From Phragmites australis (taxonomy: Eukaryota > Streptophyta > Magnoliopsida > Poales > Poaceae), in assembly GCF_958298935.1 (NCBI RefSeq), contig NC_084933.1:2153001-2217000 (forward strand): a stretch of 64,000 bases of DNA. Direction: 5' to 3'. Under the pieces are notes generated by a model. It had not been told where the DNA came from. It was given only the letters and a program-made list of their open reading frames with translations, and made no database searches. The position numbers and the translations under genes were made by a program. The first letter of the stretch is position 1. Every line of letters starts with the position of its first letter. Positions 22,964-34,700 of the stretch are shown here, one piece after another.

Positions 22964-24093
22964 TTAAGAATGCACTTCACATCCATTTGATAAAGCTTAA
23001 TGTTATGATGTGAAGCAAATGCAAGGAGGATACGGATGGCTTCAAGCCTTGCCACGGGAGCGAATGTTTCGCCAAAATCCAAACCTTCAACTTGTGCAAA
23101 ACCTTGCGCGACAAGTCTTGCCTTGTTGCGTACCACCATATCATGTTCATCTTGCTTGTTGCGAAAAACCCACTTTGTTCCAATCACGTTCTTGTCTTGA
23201 GGCCTCTCTTCAAGTATCCATACTTCAGTGCGAGTGAAGTTGTTAAGTTCTTCTTGCATTGCCAACACCCAGTCCGGATCCTTGAGAGCCTCATCTATAT
23301 GTGTGGGTTCCAAACACGAGACAAACGAGTAATGTTCACAAAATGAAGCAAATTGACGAGAGCGAGTTTGTACTCCTCTAGATGGACTTCCAATGATCAA
23401 GTCAATCGGGTGATCCTTGGAAATGTGTGTATGCTTCACTTGTGGTTGTTGAGGTGTGTCTTGTGGTGGTCCAACATCTTGAGCTTGAGCTTGAGCTTCC
23501 TCTTGAGAGATATTGACATCATGTGATGGAAGTGGTTGATCATCCTTGTCCTCATCTTCATCAACTTGGGGTGTCATGGAGGTGTGCGGAATGGAAGTGG
23601 AAGGTACATCTTCATCATCCTCCTTAGGCTTGATATCCCCAATTGCCATATTCTTCAATACGTCTCTCACAGGTTCATCACCTACATCATGGCAAGAAAT
23701 ACCTTCTCCTTGGGAGCCATTAGATTCATCAAACTCCACATCACAAGTTTCTTCAACAAAACCGGTGGCATTGTTGAATACTTGATATGCTTTGGAGTTT
23801 GATGCATAACCAACAAGAAAACCAATATCACAACATTTTTTGAACTTGCCTAGGCGTTCCTTTTTCTTGTAGATGAAGCACTTACACCCGAACACCCGGA
23901 AGTAGGAGACATTGGGTTTCCTCCCAATGAGAAGCTCATATGGCATTTTCTTCAATAGTCGATGAAGATAGACTCGATTTGATGCATGACACGCCGTGTT
24001 GATTGCTTCCGCCCAAAACTTCTCCGGTGTACCATACTCATCCAACATTGCTCTTGCAAGAGTGCTCAAGGTCTTGTTCTTTCTCTCAACCAC
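22951..24093 (-). pseudogene. Sirevirus integrase C-terminal region and RT N-terminus
   Basis: Opens at the integrase catalytic Glu region ([16 protein letters not shown]), then [35 protein letters not shown] and [17 protein letters not shown], the copia integrase end. An acidic variable linker follows, then [48 protein letters not shown] and [14 protein letters not shown]. The reading frame breaks after YQMDVKC near 22965. Confidence 0.85.
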
Positions 24094-25007
24094 GCCATTT
24101 TGTGAGGGGTGTAGGTTGAAGAGAACTCATGTTTGATGCCTCTATCATCACAAAAATCTTCAATTTGAGTGTTCTTGAACTCCGTGCCGTTGTCACTCTG
24201 GATCTTCACAAGTGTGGACTCAAACTCATTTTGGGCCCTCTTCGCAAACTTCTTGAAGATCCCAACGGTCTTGCCCTTGTCATCTAGAAAGAAAGTCCAA
24301 GTGTATCTTGTATAATCATCAACAATGACAAGGCAATAGAGATTACCACCAAGACTTTTGTAGGTGGTTGGTCCGAAGAGATCCATGTGTAGAAGCTCCA
24401 AGGGTCTTGATGTAGACATCATTGACTTGTATGGATGTGAGCTCGCAACTTGCTTCCCTGCTTGGCAAGCGCTACACAACTTGTCCTTCTCGAATACCAC
24501 ATCCTTCAAGCCAACCACCATTTCATGTTTGAACACTTTCTTAAGTTGGCTCATGCCAATATGTGCAAGTCGACGATGCCAAAGCCAACCCATGGAAGTC
24601 TTGGAGAAGAGGCATGTAGTCAAGCTAGCTTCATTAGAGGAAAAATCAACAAGATAGATATGTCCATGTCTAAAGCCTTTAAAGATTAGATCAGTATGCT
24701 TCTTGCTAGTGATGACAACATTAACATCACTAAATAAGCATGTGAAGCCTAAATCACATAGTTGAGCTACGGAAAGTAAGTTAAAACTAAGAGACTCAAC
24801 TAAAAGAACATTGGAAATAGAGAGATCATGAGAGATTGCAACCTTACCCAACCCTACCACATTTGCCTTAGAGTTATCACCAAAGGTGACTTTGTCATGA
24901 TCGTCCACTTCATCTTCTATAGAGGTGAACATCTTTACATTGTCGGTCATATGTTGTGTACATCCACTATCAAGCACCCAATGCTTTTCACCGGCTTTGT
25001 AGTTCAC
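24066..25007 (-). pseudogene. Sirevirus protease and integrase core
   Basis: The protease active site HWVLDSGCTQHMTDN is at the start. The GAG-pre-integrase zinc-binding motif (WLWHRRLAHIGMSQL ... LCSACQAGK) follows, then the integrase core with Asp in LELLHMDLFGP and Asp in KIQSDNGTEF. A one-base frameshift near 24100, just before the catalytic Glu, moves the rest of pol into another frame (continues at 24093). A TAG just upstream (about 25013) separates it from the preceding zinc-knuckle segment. Confidence 0.85.
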
Positions 25008-25042
25008 CTACACACATGGGATCAAGCTTTTTGTTTAGGTAC

Positions 25043-25450
25043 CTAACTAAGTTTGGTACCTTTCACGTGAGACACAAGAGCTTTCGGCACCCAAAGTTGC
25101 CTAGGAAGCTTGCCCTTAGCTTGAGTTCCAATAAATTTAGCCATGACTTTTCCACTTTTAAGTTTATGCAATAGGAAATGATGATCATTAAAAGTGGACT
25201 TGTATTTTGAAGGCAAAGTAGGGAGGGGTTTAGTAGGAATTGGACACTCCCTTGTGTGGTGACCGGTGACTTCACAATGTTGGCAATATGAACCAACTTC
25301 CTTGATGAAGCAATTCTTGATCTCCGGTGACTTGTTGACCTTGTCCACCGGATTGGGGAAGCATCCAAGGCCTCTCTTGTTGTAGTACAACGCATTCTTC
25401 ATGAGAATTTCCTTATGTTTGTACTCCCCTTGGTCAACCGGGCCACACAT
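25043..25450 (-). pseudogene. Sirevirus gag-pol linker with second zinc knuckle
   Basis: A 135-codon frame overlapping the end of gag, read in another frame. It contains CQHCEVTGHHTREC, a CX2CX4HX4C knuckle, followed by VMAKFIGTQAKGKLPRQLWVPK just before protease. Either a frameshift separates it from gag, or the gag-pol junction uses a frame change. One copy cannot tell. Confidence 0.65.
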
Positions 25451-27111
25451 GATTTGAGATTTGCAATCTCACTCTTAAGTTCTTGCTCCCTTGCATGGTT
25501 AGTCTTAGAAGATGATGTAGCATCACATGAAGAGGAGCATGGTATATCAAGAAGATCATCACAAGAAGTAGATGCATTGACCTTAACAACATCAATATTA
25601 ACCAATTCATTCAAGCTATGATCAATAGCATCATAAGCATACTCAAGTTCTTGGTATTTGTAAATCAAGTCATTATGCTCAAGTTTTAGCTTATAGTTAC
25701 TAGCCGCAAGAGACTTGCTAGATACAACTACTTCATCATATTTTTTAAGCACATCATTGTATTTAGCAAGCAACTCATCATGACTAGAACTAAGCTTGGC
25801 ATTATCATTTTCAAGGGACTTGATTTTAGCCTTTTGTTTCTTAATGATGATAGCATAATCATTCATAAGTTTAGATAAATCATTTGGAGAGAGACCATCA
25901 TCATCACTACTATCTTCTTCCTCACTACTCACCTTGTTGTTACCTTTTGCCATGAGGCACATAGGTGGTGGAGGTAGCGGTGGATCAACATTTGTGATGG
26001 CGAGGCCGGCGAAGTCCTTTTCTTCATCATCGTTTGAATCTTCACTTGAGCTTTCACCGGAGGTCCATTCACCAACAATATAAGCCTTACGGCCTCCACC
26101 CTTCTTGTTGAAGAGTTTCTTGTTCTTCTTGTCTTGGCCCTTCTTCTTGTGATTTTCTTCATCCTCACTTGAATCATCCTTCTTGCTCTTGTTCTTGTTT
26201 CTCTTGTCGGGATGAGGACAATCATATGAAATGTGGCCAAGGTTACCACAATTGTAGCACTTATTCTTGTCTCCGCCACCGTACTTGTCAAATTTCTTGG
26301 AGCGAAACTTGTTCTTCTTGGGATCATAGTTGTAGCCCTTCTTCTTGAATTTGGAGATCATTCTTATAGTTCTTCTCATAAGAAGGGCAAGCTCGGTGTC
26401 GGAGTCGTCATCATCATTTTCCTCATGATCATCATCACTTTCACTTGAAGATGGAAGCCTCACTTTCTTTTTCTTGTTGTCAACCATCTTTGCCTTGAGA
26501 GCAAGGTTTTTCTTAGATGAAGACTCATGATCTCCAAACAAGAACATCTCATGAGCACATATCTTTCCCACGGCATCGGTGATAGTCATGTCATTTATGT
26601 CCCTTTCATGAAGAAGAGATATGACAATGTTGTATTGCGGCTTGGGAAGCACCATCAAGATCCTACGAATAATGTCCCCATCGGACAATTGAGTGAGTTC
26701 AAGAGAATTGATTTCTTCCACAAGCATATTCATGCGAGAATACATATCATTGCATAACTCATTAGGAAGCATCTTAAATTGATTTAGAGCATTCATAAGT
26801 ACATGATATCTTTCCTCACGAATTCTTTTAGAGCCCTCATGAATTTCACATAGAGCGGTCCAAATTTCATGAGCGAACTCCTTGCTCCTAATTCTAGAGA
26901 AAACTTCTTCACTAATTCCCTCAAATATAGCATTCTTAGCCTTAGCATTCCACCTAACTTCTTGTTCGCTAAAAGGTGGCTCAAATCCAATAGAGGCGGC
27001 TTGCCAACATTCGGGGGAAATAGCCTCAAGATAGCTCGCCATGCGAACTTTCCAATAGGCGAAGTTCTTTCCCTCAAACCTTGGCACGCTACTTCCATTC
27101 CCCGGGGCCAT
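25399..27111 (-). CDS. Sirevirus Gag, 570 codons, open
   Basis: Starts at an ATG (27111) 35 bp inside the PBS. The N-terminal copia gag part reads FEGKNFAYWKVRMASYLEAI, FEGISEEVFSRIRSKEFAHEIW and RYHVLMNALNQFKMLPNE. The zinc knuckle CYNCGNLGHISYDC is CX2CX4HX4C. It is preceded by an acidic stretch (SSSESDDDHEENDDDDSD) and followed by long lysine-rich sequence and a coiled coil (KKQKAKIKSLENDNAKLSS, LAASNYKLKLEHNDL) near the C-terminus. It has no internal stop, unlike pol. It acts as a cytoplasmic particle protein. It is the best-preserved gene of the window. Confidence 0.85.
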   Translation of the reverse strand: MAPGNGSSVPRFEGKNFAYWKVRMASYLEAISPECWQAASIGFEPPFSEQEVRWNAKAKNAIFEGISEEVFSRIRSKEFAHEIWTALCEIHEGSKRIREERYHVLMNALNQFKMLPNELCNDMYSRMNMLVEEINSLELTQLSDGDIIRRILMVLPKPQYNIVISLLHERDINDMTITDAVGKICAHEMFLFGDHESSSKKNLALKAKMVDNKKKKVRLPSSSESDDDHEENDDDDSDTELALLMRRTIRMISKFKKKGYNYDPKKNKFRSKKFDKYGGGDKNKCYNCGNLGHISYDCPHPDKRNKNKSKKDDSSEDEENHKKKGQDKKNKKLFNKKGGGRKAYIVGEWTSGESSSEDSNDDEEKDFAGLAITNVDPPLPPPPMCLMAKGNNKVSSEEEDSSDDDGLSPNDLSKLMNDYAIIIKKQKAKIKSLENDNAKLSSSHDELLAKYNDVLKKYDEVVVSSKSLAASNYKLKLEHNDLIYKYQELEYAYDAIDHSLNELVNIDVVKVNASTSCDDLLDIPCSSSCDATSSSKTNHAREQELKSEIANLKSCVARLTKGSTNIRKFS

Positions 27112-27145
27112 TGCTCTAGGATTTTAATCCTATGAAGAGCATGAG

Positions 27146-27157
27146 GCTCTGATACCA
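27146..27157 (-). promoter_or_regulatory. Sirevirus primer binding site (initiator Met-tRNA)
   Basis: The minus strand reads TGGTATCAGAGC, the standard complement of the initiator methionine tRNA 3' end used by copia elements, two bases after the LTR end CTTTCA. Confidence 0.9.
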
Positions 27158-27159
27158 AT

Positions 27160-28916
27160 TGAAAGGATCGAGTGACCCAAGAGGGGGGGGTGAATTGGGC
27201 ACTAATCAAATTTTTACCGATTTTAGAGCACAAGACAACCTTATCCTAGATGAAATGAAATGCTACTAAACGAACAAGAAAGAACAAGGCAACTAAGCAA
27301 GCAAGCAAAAGAACCAAGAACAAGAGGAGATAGAAAGTTTGCATGAAGAAAATGCTCAAAGTAAATTACGGGAATGTAAATAGATGGAGAAGAGAACACT
27401 GATTTTTTTCCCGAGGTATCGAGAAGTTGGCACTTCCCCCTAGTCCTCGTTGGAGTATCCACCAAGGATATAGCTCCCCCTTGAGTCACCAAGACTCAAG
27501 TGCTCTCTCTGGATTGCCACTTCTCCATCTCCGGATTGGCGGGCATCAAACCAAGTACAAGCTCTTCCCGGGGCTCCCACAAGACCTCCAAGAGCTCACC
27601 GAGAACACCTCCGATCACCAAGACTGTCTAGGTGTTGCCAACCACCAAGAGTAACAAGCTTCAAACTTCACTTGACAGAGACCAAGCCTAGACTACAGCT
27701 AGATGCACATCTTGTTACTCTCCAAGCACTAATGATGTCCTTAACCTTCAATCAAGAACTTGGAATTCACTTAAGTGCTCTCTCTTGCTTCTAACTATCA
27801 CACCAAGTGTATGAGTTGCTACAATGTCGCAAGGGCACCTCTTGAAACCAACTGAGTGGGTATTTATAGCCTAGAGATCAAAATTAGCCGTTGGCTAACC
27901 GCTCTCATTTTTCTGTAATCACCGGATAATCCGCTGGCTATATCCTTAAGATCACCGCATAATCCGGTGGGTTCAAACCCAGAGCCAGCTGTCACTAGCC
28001 GTTGCACGGCAACATTTGTCCGGTGATAAACTCCGGTGAACACGCAGTCATCACCAGATAATCCGGTGAGTACAACTCACCCGACCCTTTGAATTTCAGA
28101 ACCTTCTGCAAGAAATACTCCGGTGATATTTTTGCTCTCACCGGATAATCCGGTGAGTTCAATTTGTCTGAGTTTCTTCACAACATTTCTCCGGTGGTCT
28201 GCCAGCTAAGTCACCGGATAGTCCGGTGAACGTAACTTTCCACTATGGCCCGAAGCAATGCTCTCTGCAAGAAATAGTCCGGTGTTCATATTATGCAGTC
28301 ATCGGATAATCCGGTGAGTACAAAATTGTTTTTCTCCGAAAATTTTCTCTGCTGGAAAAGCTCCGGTGGTCACCGGGCTTCCATCACCGAATGTTCCGGT
28401 GTAACACTTCTGAAATTTTTCATATAATTCGGATGCCTCAATTAGTGTTTATCCGGTGAGTATTAGACATCCATCAGAGGATAATCCGGTGAGTGATATA
28501 TATATATATTTTTTTCTGAGCTCGTCCAATTCAACTCTCTTTGCTTCACTATGGACTTGTATGCTCTACCTAGTGCTAGAATTTAACAAGTGTGCATCAG
28601 CTATGTCTAGACTCACTAAGTCAAGCTACTACTTTTAGCCCCCCTTTATAGTACGGTCAAAAGACTAAAAGAAAAGAAGACTTATACTACTCTAAGTATC
28701 CTCCATCTCCTTTGTGACACTTAGAACTAGAAGATCCTTAATCTTAAAGCATATGTCCTTTGATTGTCCATATAAGCACTTTAGGGACCAAGGTTACCCA
28801 AATATCATCGTATACTAAATTTTTGATTCCCTTCGAAACAAATTGTTAGTCACAGTAATATAGTTGTCATTAATCACCGAAACACTTACCACTTACCTAG
28901 GGACCTAGATGCTACA
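27160..28916 (-). repeat. Sirevirus 5' LTR
   Basis: 1,757-bp partner of 2586-4349, with the same palindrome array (about 27920-28490) and a TA microsatellite near 28497. Its right neighbour is the target duplication ATAGC at 28917-28921. Confidence 0.9.
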
Positions 28917-28921
28917 ATAGC

Positions 28922-30020
28922 ATACACTAGAGAAAACTTTTCTATGAAACTAGATCTTATAAATTTTCTTCCAACGTTGCTGCTCTACCACATCGTTTCC
29001 CCGCCAATTGCTGAAGTGATGCTCACAGATGAAGCAGCAACAACGCTGCGCCAACACGTAACATGCAGAAACCACAGTTCTGTGGCATGCATGTGATACG
29101 TAGTACGGACGTAAGTACTCGGTTCTGTTCTTGTGCAAAATCAAGCTAAGGGAGATTCGGAGAGACGATCTTCAGGATACACGCACAGAAATGAGTGAGG
29201 CTCAAACTCTTTGAAGGGTCGCATACGCAGCTAGCGGCAGAGATACGGGTAAGGAATTACACGTCAAAAGGCTGAATTAGCCAAAATTTTCATTGTGGGA
29301 TTCATGCGCGCGACGGCCCCTCAGCTAGCGATCGTTGGTCCGAAGATCAAAGCGAACTGGCTCATTATCCCGTGACTCCGATGGCAAATCCTTCTGGTTC
29401 CATTGACGCGCGCCAAAACTTCGATTTCAAGAGCTGCAGGACGATCGGTTCTCGTTACGTACGGGTGTGGCATCTCTCTTTTTTATATTTTATATTACAG
29501 CTCCAATTATATTTTATATATATTAAGAATTTGGCTAACGTCTGCACGTACCTCCAAATGCAATTCTGCCCGCACACCCACTAATTGGAAAATAACTTGA
29601 TTAGTTGGTTTCCTAATCAAACCACCTATCCAGATTGGGCATCCCACATGCGCAACGCCTGGGCTAAGCCCACTGCTACTCGGTGAGGAATGCCTGAGCA
29701 AAGACAAAGACAAAGCTACTAGGACTTTATCTCTTTTTTCTTGAAAGAGTAAAATATTCACAGATTGATATGATATGCATCTCGTATGAACATGTTGTGG
29801 AAAATACAATTTTCATCTCTAGTGCTATTCATCATATATGATAATATGAACATGGTGGTCAGTCTCTATATAACACACAACACACAAAATTTGCTCAATT
29901 TCAAACAGTTGCCTCACAAATTTCTAACTAGATAGGTGCACATATCACATATCTAACCTGTGGTGCATATAACACTAAAGTTTAAACTACAAAAATACAT
30001 ACATAAGCAGACAGACTCAC
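28922..30020. other. Unannotated flank of the Sirevirus insertion
   Basis: No open frame with recognisable protein similarity, no terminal repeats and no RNA gene that I can identify. Base composition is moderately AT-rich. Confidence 0.4.
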
Positions 30021-30034
30021 ATATCACATTAAAG

Positions 30035-30330
30035 ATTGTGAACTAGAAAATTCATATAAAAGACTTGTCATGTATAAATGAATTGCTTCTGAAACTGCAT
30101 AAGTAATAAGAAAAATATGCTTATGAAATTCATATAAAAGGCTTATCATGTATAAATGAATTGCTTCTGAAACTGCATAATTGATAAGAAAGATATGTTT
30201 ATGAAATTCATATAAAAGGCTTGTCATGTATAGATGAAATACTTCTGAAACTGCATAATGAATAAATAAGATATGTCCATAAAATCATATAAAACACTTG
30301 TCATATATAAATGAATTTCTTCTGAACAAT
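30035..30330. repeat. 77-bp tandem repeat, about four copies
   Basis: The landmark CTTGTCATGTATAAATGAA or a close variant recurs at about 30064, 30142, 30219 and 30296, a spacing of 77-78 bp. The last copy is the most diverged. 30331-31190 is AT-rich with a few short repeats (AGCATTATATAGGCAAATTC near 30990 and 31105) and no gene. Confidence 0.85.
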
Positions 30331-31195
30331 CATACAATATGTTTATTAAATTTCTGGGTGTTGATCTTATTCATTGTAGAAGATAACTCAGTCAATATGT
30401 GCTAAAGTTGCCTACACAATAGTGTATATGTGCCTACAGGATATAATATATCTGCCTACATACAACCATTAATTTGCTTACATAATATAATTAGATTTGT
30501 TTGCCTACACTAAAATGAAACAATAGTTCATCATTGCACTAAAAAAAGGTTGTTCCTCTGGAAGGAACAAATTCATATATGTTGTATTATGATCTGAGAG
30601 GTACATTAGAACCGAATTGATATCGATTATTGCAGTCCTTGTGTAAGCAGATAAAGAGTAGAAATTTACAAGGTCCTCCCAGCCATACAGGTCCATCCAA
30701 ATTCCTATCAACAAGACAAAATGCATGTTTAGTGCAGTTGTGCAGACTTCTCCTTCTCCCATCTCTCATTGTCTCACGCACACATGTGCAAGGACACGCA
30801 GCATGCTATTTCGCAATCAAAACTCGTGATCTCTGTTTCGATTCTCTCTTACAAAAATCGGAACTAGTAAAGCAAATAAGCATAATTTGAAAGGTAAATC
30901 AGCGTGATTTGAAGACAAATTAGAATGATTCTGAGAAGCAAAGAAGGATAATTGTAGACAAATTGTAAAGCAATTTGAGACAAGTTCGAAGCATTACATA
31001 GGCAAATTCATATGAATGCATAGCGAATCAGTAGAGCACATAAGAGAGCAAAGATATTTGAGGTTGCACCAAAAAGCTATTTGATGTATCAGCTAGGCAC
31101 ATTTAAAGCATTATATAGGCAAATTCATACGAATACCAAAGCAAATTCGTAGATCAGTGAAAGAGAGTGATGGCCATGCTGGGAGTGATTCAGCG

Positions 31196-31320
31196 GGCAC
31201 ATAGTCGGTGGCCATGCCGTTCTGCAATTGTTCTGGTGCATTGTCACCAACAGTCTCAGCTTGGAGTGAGGCACATAGTCGGTGGCCATGCCATCTGCAA
31301 TTGTTCTGGTGCATTGTCAC
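31196..31320. repeat. About 50-bp direct duplication
   Basis: GGCACATAGTCGGTGGCCAT followed by CTGCAATTGTTCTGGTGCATT and GTCAC occurs at 31196-31248 and again at 31270-31320, 74 bp apart, just downstream of the receptor gene fragment. Confidence 0.85.
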
Positions 31321-31580
31321 TTGGACTGGTATTTCTCCACACAGTATACCTAGCAAGAATGAACTTCGGCAAGTTTATCAGCAGCATGATGACTAGAACA
31401 AATCCTTTGAAGCTCCGTAAACTGAGACGTGCAGAATCACTGTCAGGGCTGCCATAAATTGAGGGAAGGAGTTGCATCCTTGAACCATTTGTTTTCAATC
31501 TCAGACCCTTCAGACTCCTCTCTTAAGTTCAAGATGGCCTTCAAAAGGTCAGGCACCAAGGGATAGCCTATAAGAAAAGC
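31256..31580 (-). pseudogene. Glutamate-receptor-like (GLR) gene fragment, last-exon part
   Basis: After an acceptor (TGTCTGCAG ends at 31581) the exon reads AFLIGYPLVPDLLKAILNL and ENKWFKDATPS. A one-base slip follows, then IYGSPDSDSARLSLRSFKGF and a hydrophobic segment VLVIMLLINLPKFILARY. In plant GLRs the conserved ENKW motif in the second ligand-binding lobe is followed by the last membrane helix (M4), and this order matches. The frame runs off into duplicated sequence after the helix. Nonfunctional. Confidence 0.75.
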
Positions 31581-31671
31581 CTGCAGACATGTAACACATG
31601 AATGAAATCAGGCTAGTTGAGCATACCTAGAGATCTTATGATCTACAAAAACATATGTGCAAGGAGCTTAC
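31581..31671 (-). other. 91-bp intron in the GLR fragment
   Basis: The minus-strand donor TTT|GTAAGC follows the codons GFGF, and the acceptor CTGCAG precedes AFLIGYP. Retention of the intron shows that the fragment came from genomic DNA, not from a processed transcript. Confidence 0.75.
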
Positions 31672-31790
31672 AAAACCAAACCCATCAGTCCTATCGACGG
31701 GGGGATTAACTATTTGGAACTCTTTTCTATACTGTGTGATGAAAGCATTTAGATAAGGGATTTCATCAAAGATAGTTGGCACCCCTCCAT
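31672..31790 (-). pseudogene. GLR gene fragment, ligand-binding lobe exon (3' of the LTR insertion)
   Basis: Reads GGVPTIFDEIPYLNAFITQY and EFQIVNPPVDRTDGFGF before the donor at 31671. The FDEIPYL and GFGF motifs are typical of plant glutamate receptor-like channels. The exon is continuous with 34947-35190 once the solo LTR and one copy of TCCAT are taken out. Confidence 0.8.
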
Positions 31791-34700
31791 TGTAACACCC
31801 TGATTTTCAAATTTTGTAATTCTCTAAAATTTTCCTAGATTTAATTTGAGTTTAAACAAATAGCATAGGATAAAACCTAATTTCTAAATTTAAATTCAAA
31901 TTTGAATTAGGATTATTATTTGTTTGAATGCATTCATGTTGGAGTTAGACATTTAGGTTTTTGTTTGGCTTGTTTGAATTGTTTGCTTGAGAATAGACTT
32001 AGCAAAGTTTAAATAATAGAAAATAGATTTGAAAAAAAGGGAAAGAAATAAAAAGAGAAAAAAAACCTAAGTCTACCAGGCCTCCCTTCTCTCCCTGACC
32101 CCTTCGGCCCAGCCTGCACCGGCCTGCTTCCTCCCTCCAGCCCGTTTCCCTTTTTCGGCCTGCCCAGCCCGCCTCTCCCGCCTCCCTCCCGCCTAGGCCG
32201 TGCCCCTGCTCCGGCCCAGCGCCTTGCGCCTGCGCGCCCGAGCCAGCCCAGCGCCATGCTGCCGCCCGCCGCTGAAGACGCTGCGCGTCGAGCCGCCTTC
32301 ACCCGAGTCGCCACCACGTGGGGCCCACACGTCGGAATCGTCTTCCACCCAGACTCCGCCGCCGTATCCGTGTCGATCCGCCGCCGCCTTTGAGAGTCCT
32401 GGCCCGTCCCGACCTCCTCTTGCCGCCTATATAACCCCGGCCGTCCCCCTTGGATCTCCCATCGCCAAAACCGCCGAAACCCGAGCCCAAATCGCCGAAT
32501 TCGAGCTCCCTGTCGCCATTAGCGCCGCAGCTTGGCTGCCCTCGCCGCTGCGTCGTTCCCGTGCCGCTTTGCCTCAATCTAGCCGCCTCCGAGCTTCACA
32601 GCAGCCCGCCGGAGCTCAAGCCGCCATCATCTTCGCCGTTTGGTCGCCAGAGCGCCCTCTCCGACGAAGACCCGAGCCCTCCGCCACCCCTCGTCGTCGC
32701 TAAGCCTCTCCGGTGCTGCGCCGCTCTCGGTAAGCCTCAAAACGGGTTCGCCGTCTCCTTCCCGTCGTATTCCGCCGCTCGTCGTCGTGCTCCGAGGCCG
32801 GCGACGAGGTTAGCACCCTTCTCCGGCGAAAGCTCCGCCGCTACCCCTCGGGCGCCGCCCTGTTCCTCCCCTCCGGCCGCCCGATCCGTCCTGTGCCGTC
32901 CGATCTAGTCCGAACGGCCGAGATTAGATCGCACCTATACCTCTTCAGTAGCCAGTAGCGAGTTGCCACGTGTCGCCTCTTTAAACACAGTCAGCGCCTT
33001 AGCCATGTCACCCTGCCACATCAGTGCCACATGTACGCCACATCAGCCATATGCCCAGTCATCTATCTAGTCAGCAATTCATCTTTTCCAGTACAAAGAT
33101 AATTCCTTTAATTGGTAATTTTGCAGAAAGACCCCTAGACTTTCTATAATTACCTATAAGCCCCTGTCTTTTTACAGTTTAGTCCCTAAACTTTTTCATA
33201 ATTACAAAAAGGTCCCTCTGTTTTTACAAAAAGGTCCCTATACCTTTCCATAATTACAATTAAGTCCTTTTCTTAATTAAAATAAACCCTAATCTTGTTT
33301 TTAGCATATCTTTTCCGTCGTAGCTCCGATTTAAGCGATTCTTGCGCCGATAGATTCGTTTCTCCGAGCTCTATCTTTCTAGATAGGTTTTGTCTTGTTG
33401 TTTCTCTTGTTTGTGCTATGTTCTTAGTATGTTTTGTTTGTGTGCTTTGCCGGTTATTGTGCGATTAGTCGTCAACGACCCGGATCAGTTTGAAGAATAT
33501 CAAGACCAGGAGCAAGAATACAATGAGCAGCAGCAAGGAGAAGGCAAGTGTCCTTGATCATATTGAACCTATGTTTTTAAATGTTTTGTTTTACAAAACT
33601 GCATGCAATGTCTGTCAATATGATGGGTAGTCACCTATGTTAGGGTTTTCCCTAGATTATCCCTTATCATCCCTTGGAACCCAGATGGTTTATGGTTAGG
33701 TGTCCTTTATGGGTAGATTGCTTAGCCATGCTTTTGGGATGTTGAGAAGTGTCATAATCTTGACTAATGAACATATGCAACAATGGTCGTTAATGTGTTA
33801 ATGGTCTAGCAACATGGAACCTTAGGCCTTGAGCAAAGTGGTTTCGATGGTCGTCATGGTTATGATGTTGATTTAGTGTTTGCTCAAGTAACCTAAGTAA
33901 GGATCGGTTCGTGGAGCGATAACCCGAGAAGCTCCGTACAAACACGAGACTGATATGGGAAGGCTTAGCCAATTAATTAGGGTTCTTTCAGTGTTGTGTG
34001 GGCCAGAGGGAAGGCGTGGATGAGAGAAGGTAATTCTCAGAAACCACATGGCACAAGAGGGGGCTTCTAGGTGGTAGCACCTAGCGGTGAAACCTGGAGT
34101 GTTGGTGACACATACTGGGAGAATTCTTTGTAAAGGCTTCGTAGTGATCTCCTGGCAACACACCACTGACGTGTGTATAATGCTTGGCCGGCATTGCAAC
34201 ATGGAGACTTTAGTCATCTGCTTGCAGGTGATGAAATCACGACTCGTGGGAAAGTTGTACAACCTCTACAGAGTGTAAAACTGTTATAACAGCCATGCTC
34301 ACAGATATGAGAGACTTGGATCCTCACATGATTAGATGGTGGTATGGTTTGGTCTTAGTACAGGGAGTACTAGATGGTGTGGTTTTGGTCTTAGTACAGG
34401 GAGTACTAGACGGTTGTGGTATGCAGGGTGGGGAACCATGTATGCTAGATGATGGATAGTTGGGTTACATTCATTTAATACTTGTCTAATGCTTTTGAGT
34501 CCAAATGTGTTTTTATTACTCGCATTTACGCAAATAATACCTTGTGTCAGCCTATCCTTGATATAAGCCTGCATGTCATTATTTTCCCACACTTGCTGAG
34601 TACATTATGTGCTCACCCTTGCTTTCTCCTATCAAAAACATATGCTGCTCAGTGGAAGACTTTCAAGACTTTCAAGATGACGACCTGGTGTTCTAGGAGC

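Larger units (their letters stand above)
2586..28916 (-). mobile_element. Sirevirus-type Ty1/copia LTR retrotransposon, split by a nested gypsy element
   Basis: Two direct LTRs (2586-4349 and 27160-28916) start TG and end CA, and the whole is bounded by the 5-bp duplication ATAGC (2581-2585 and 28917-28921), so both ends come from one insertion. The order on the minus strand is 5' LTR, methionine-tRNA PBS, gag, protease, integrase, RT, RNase H, a 3' extra ORF, polypurine tract, 3' LTR. Palindromic CACCGGATAATCCGGTG arrays and the 3' extra ORF support the Sirevirus lineage. The nested Tat element (7959-21407) lies between pol and the extra ORF. Without it the element is about 12.9 kb. Confidence 0.9.

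Noticed and set aside
27146..27157. tRNA gene fragments at the several GGTATCAGAG sites
   Set aside because: These are 11-12-base primer binding sites next to LTR ends, not tRNA genes.
30024..30227. Minus-strand repeat peptide frame
   Set aside because: Produced by the 77-bp tandem repeat.
30035..30330. CRISPR-like regular repeats
   Set aside because: The repeats are contiguous and diverging without unique spacers, in a eukaryotic context.
32200..32908. Proline/serine-rich frames in the solo LTR
   Set aside because: They lie in the GC-rich leader part of the LTR, lack domains and run in two overlapping frames. Similar frames occur in the other LTR (62800-63900).
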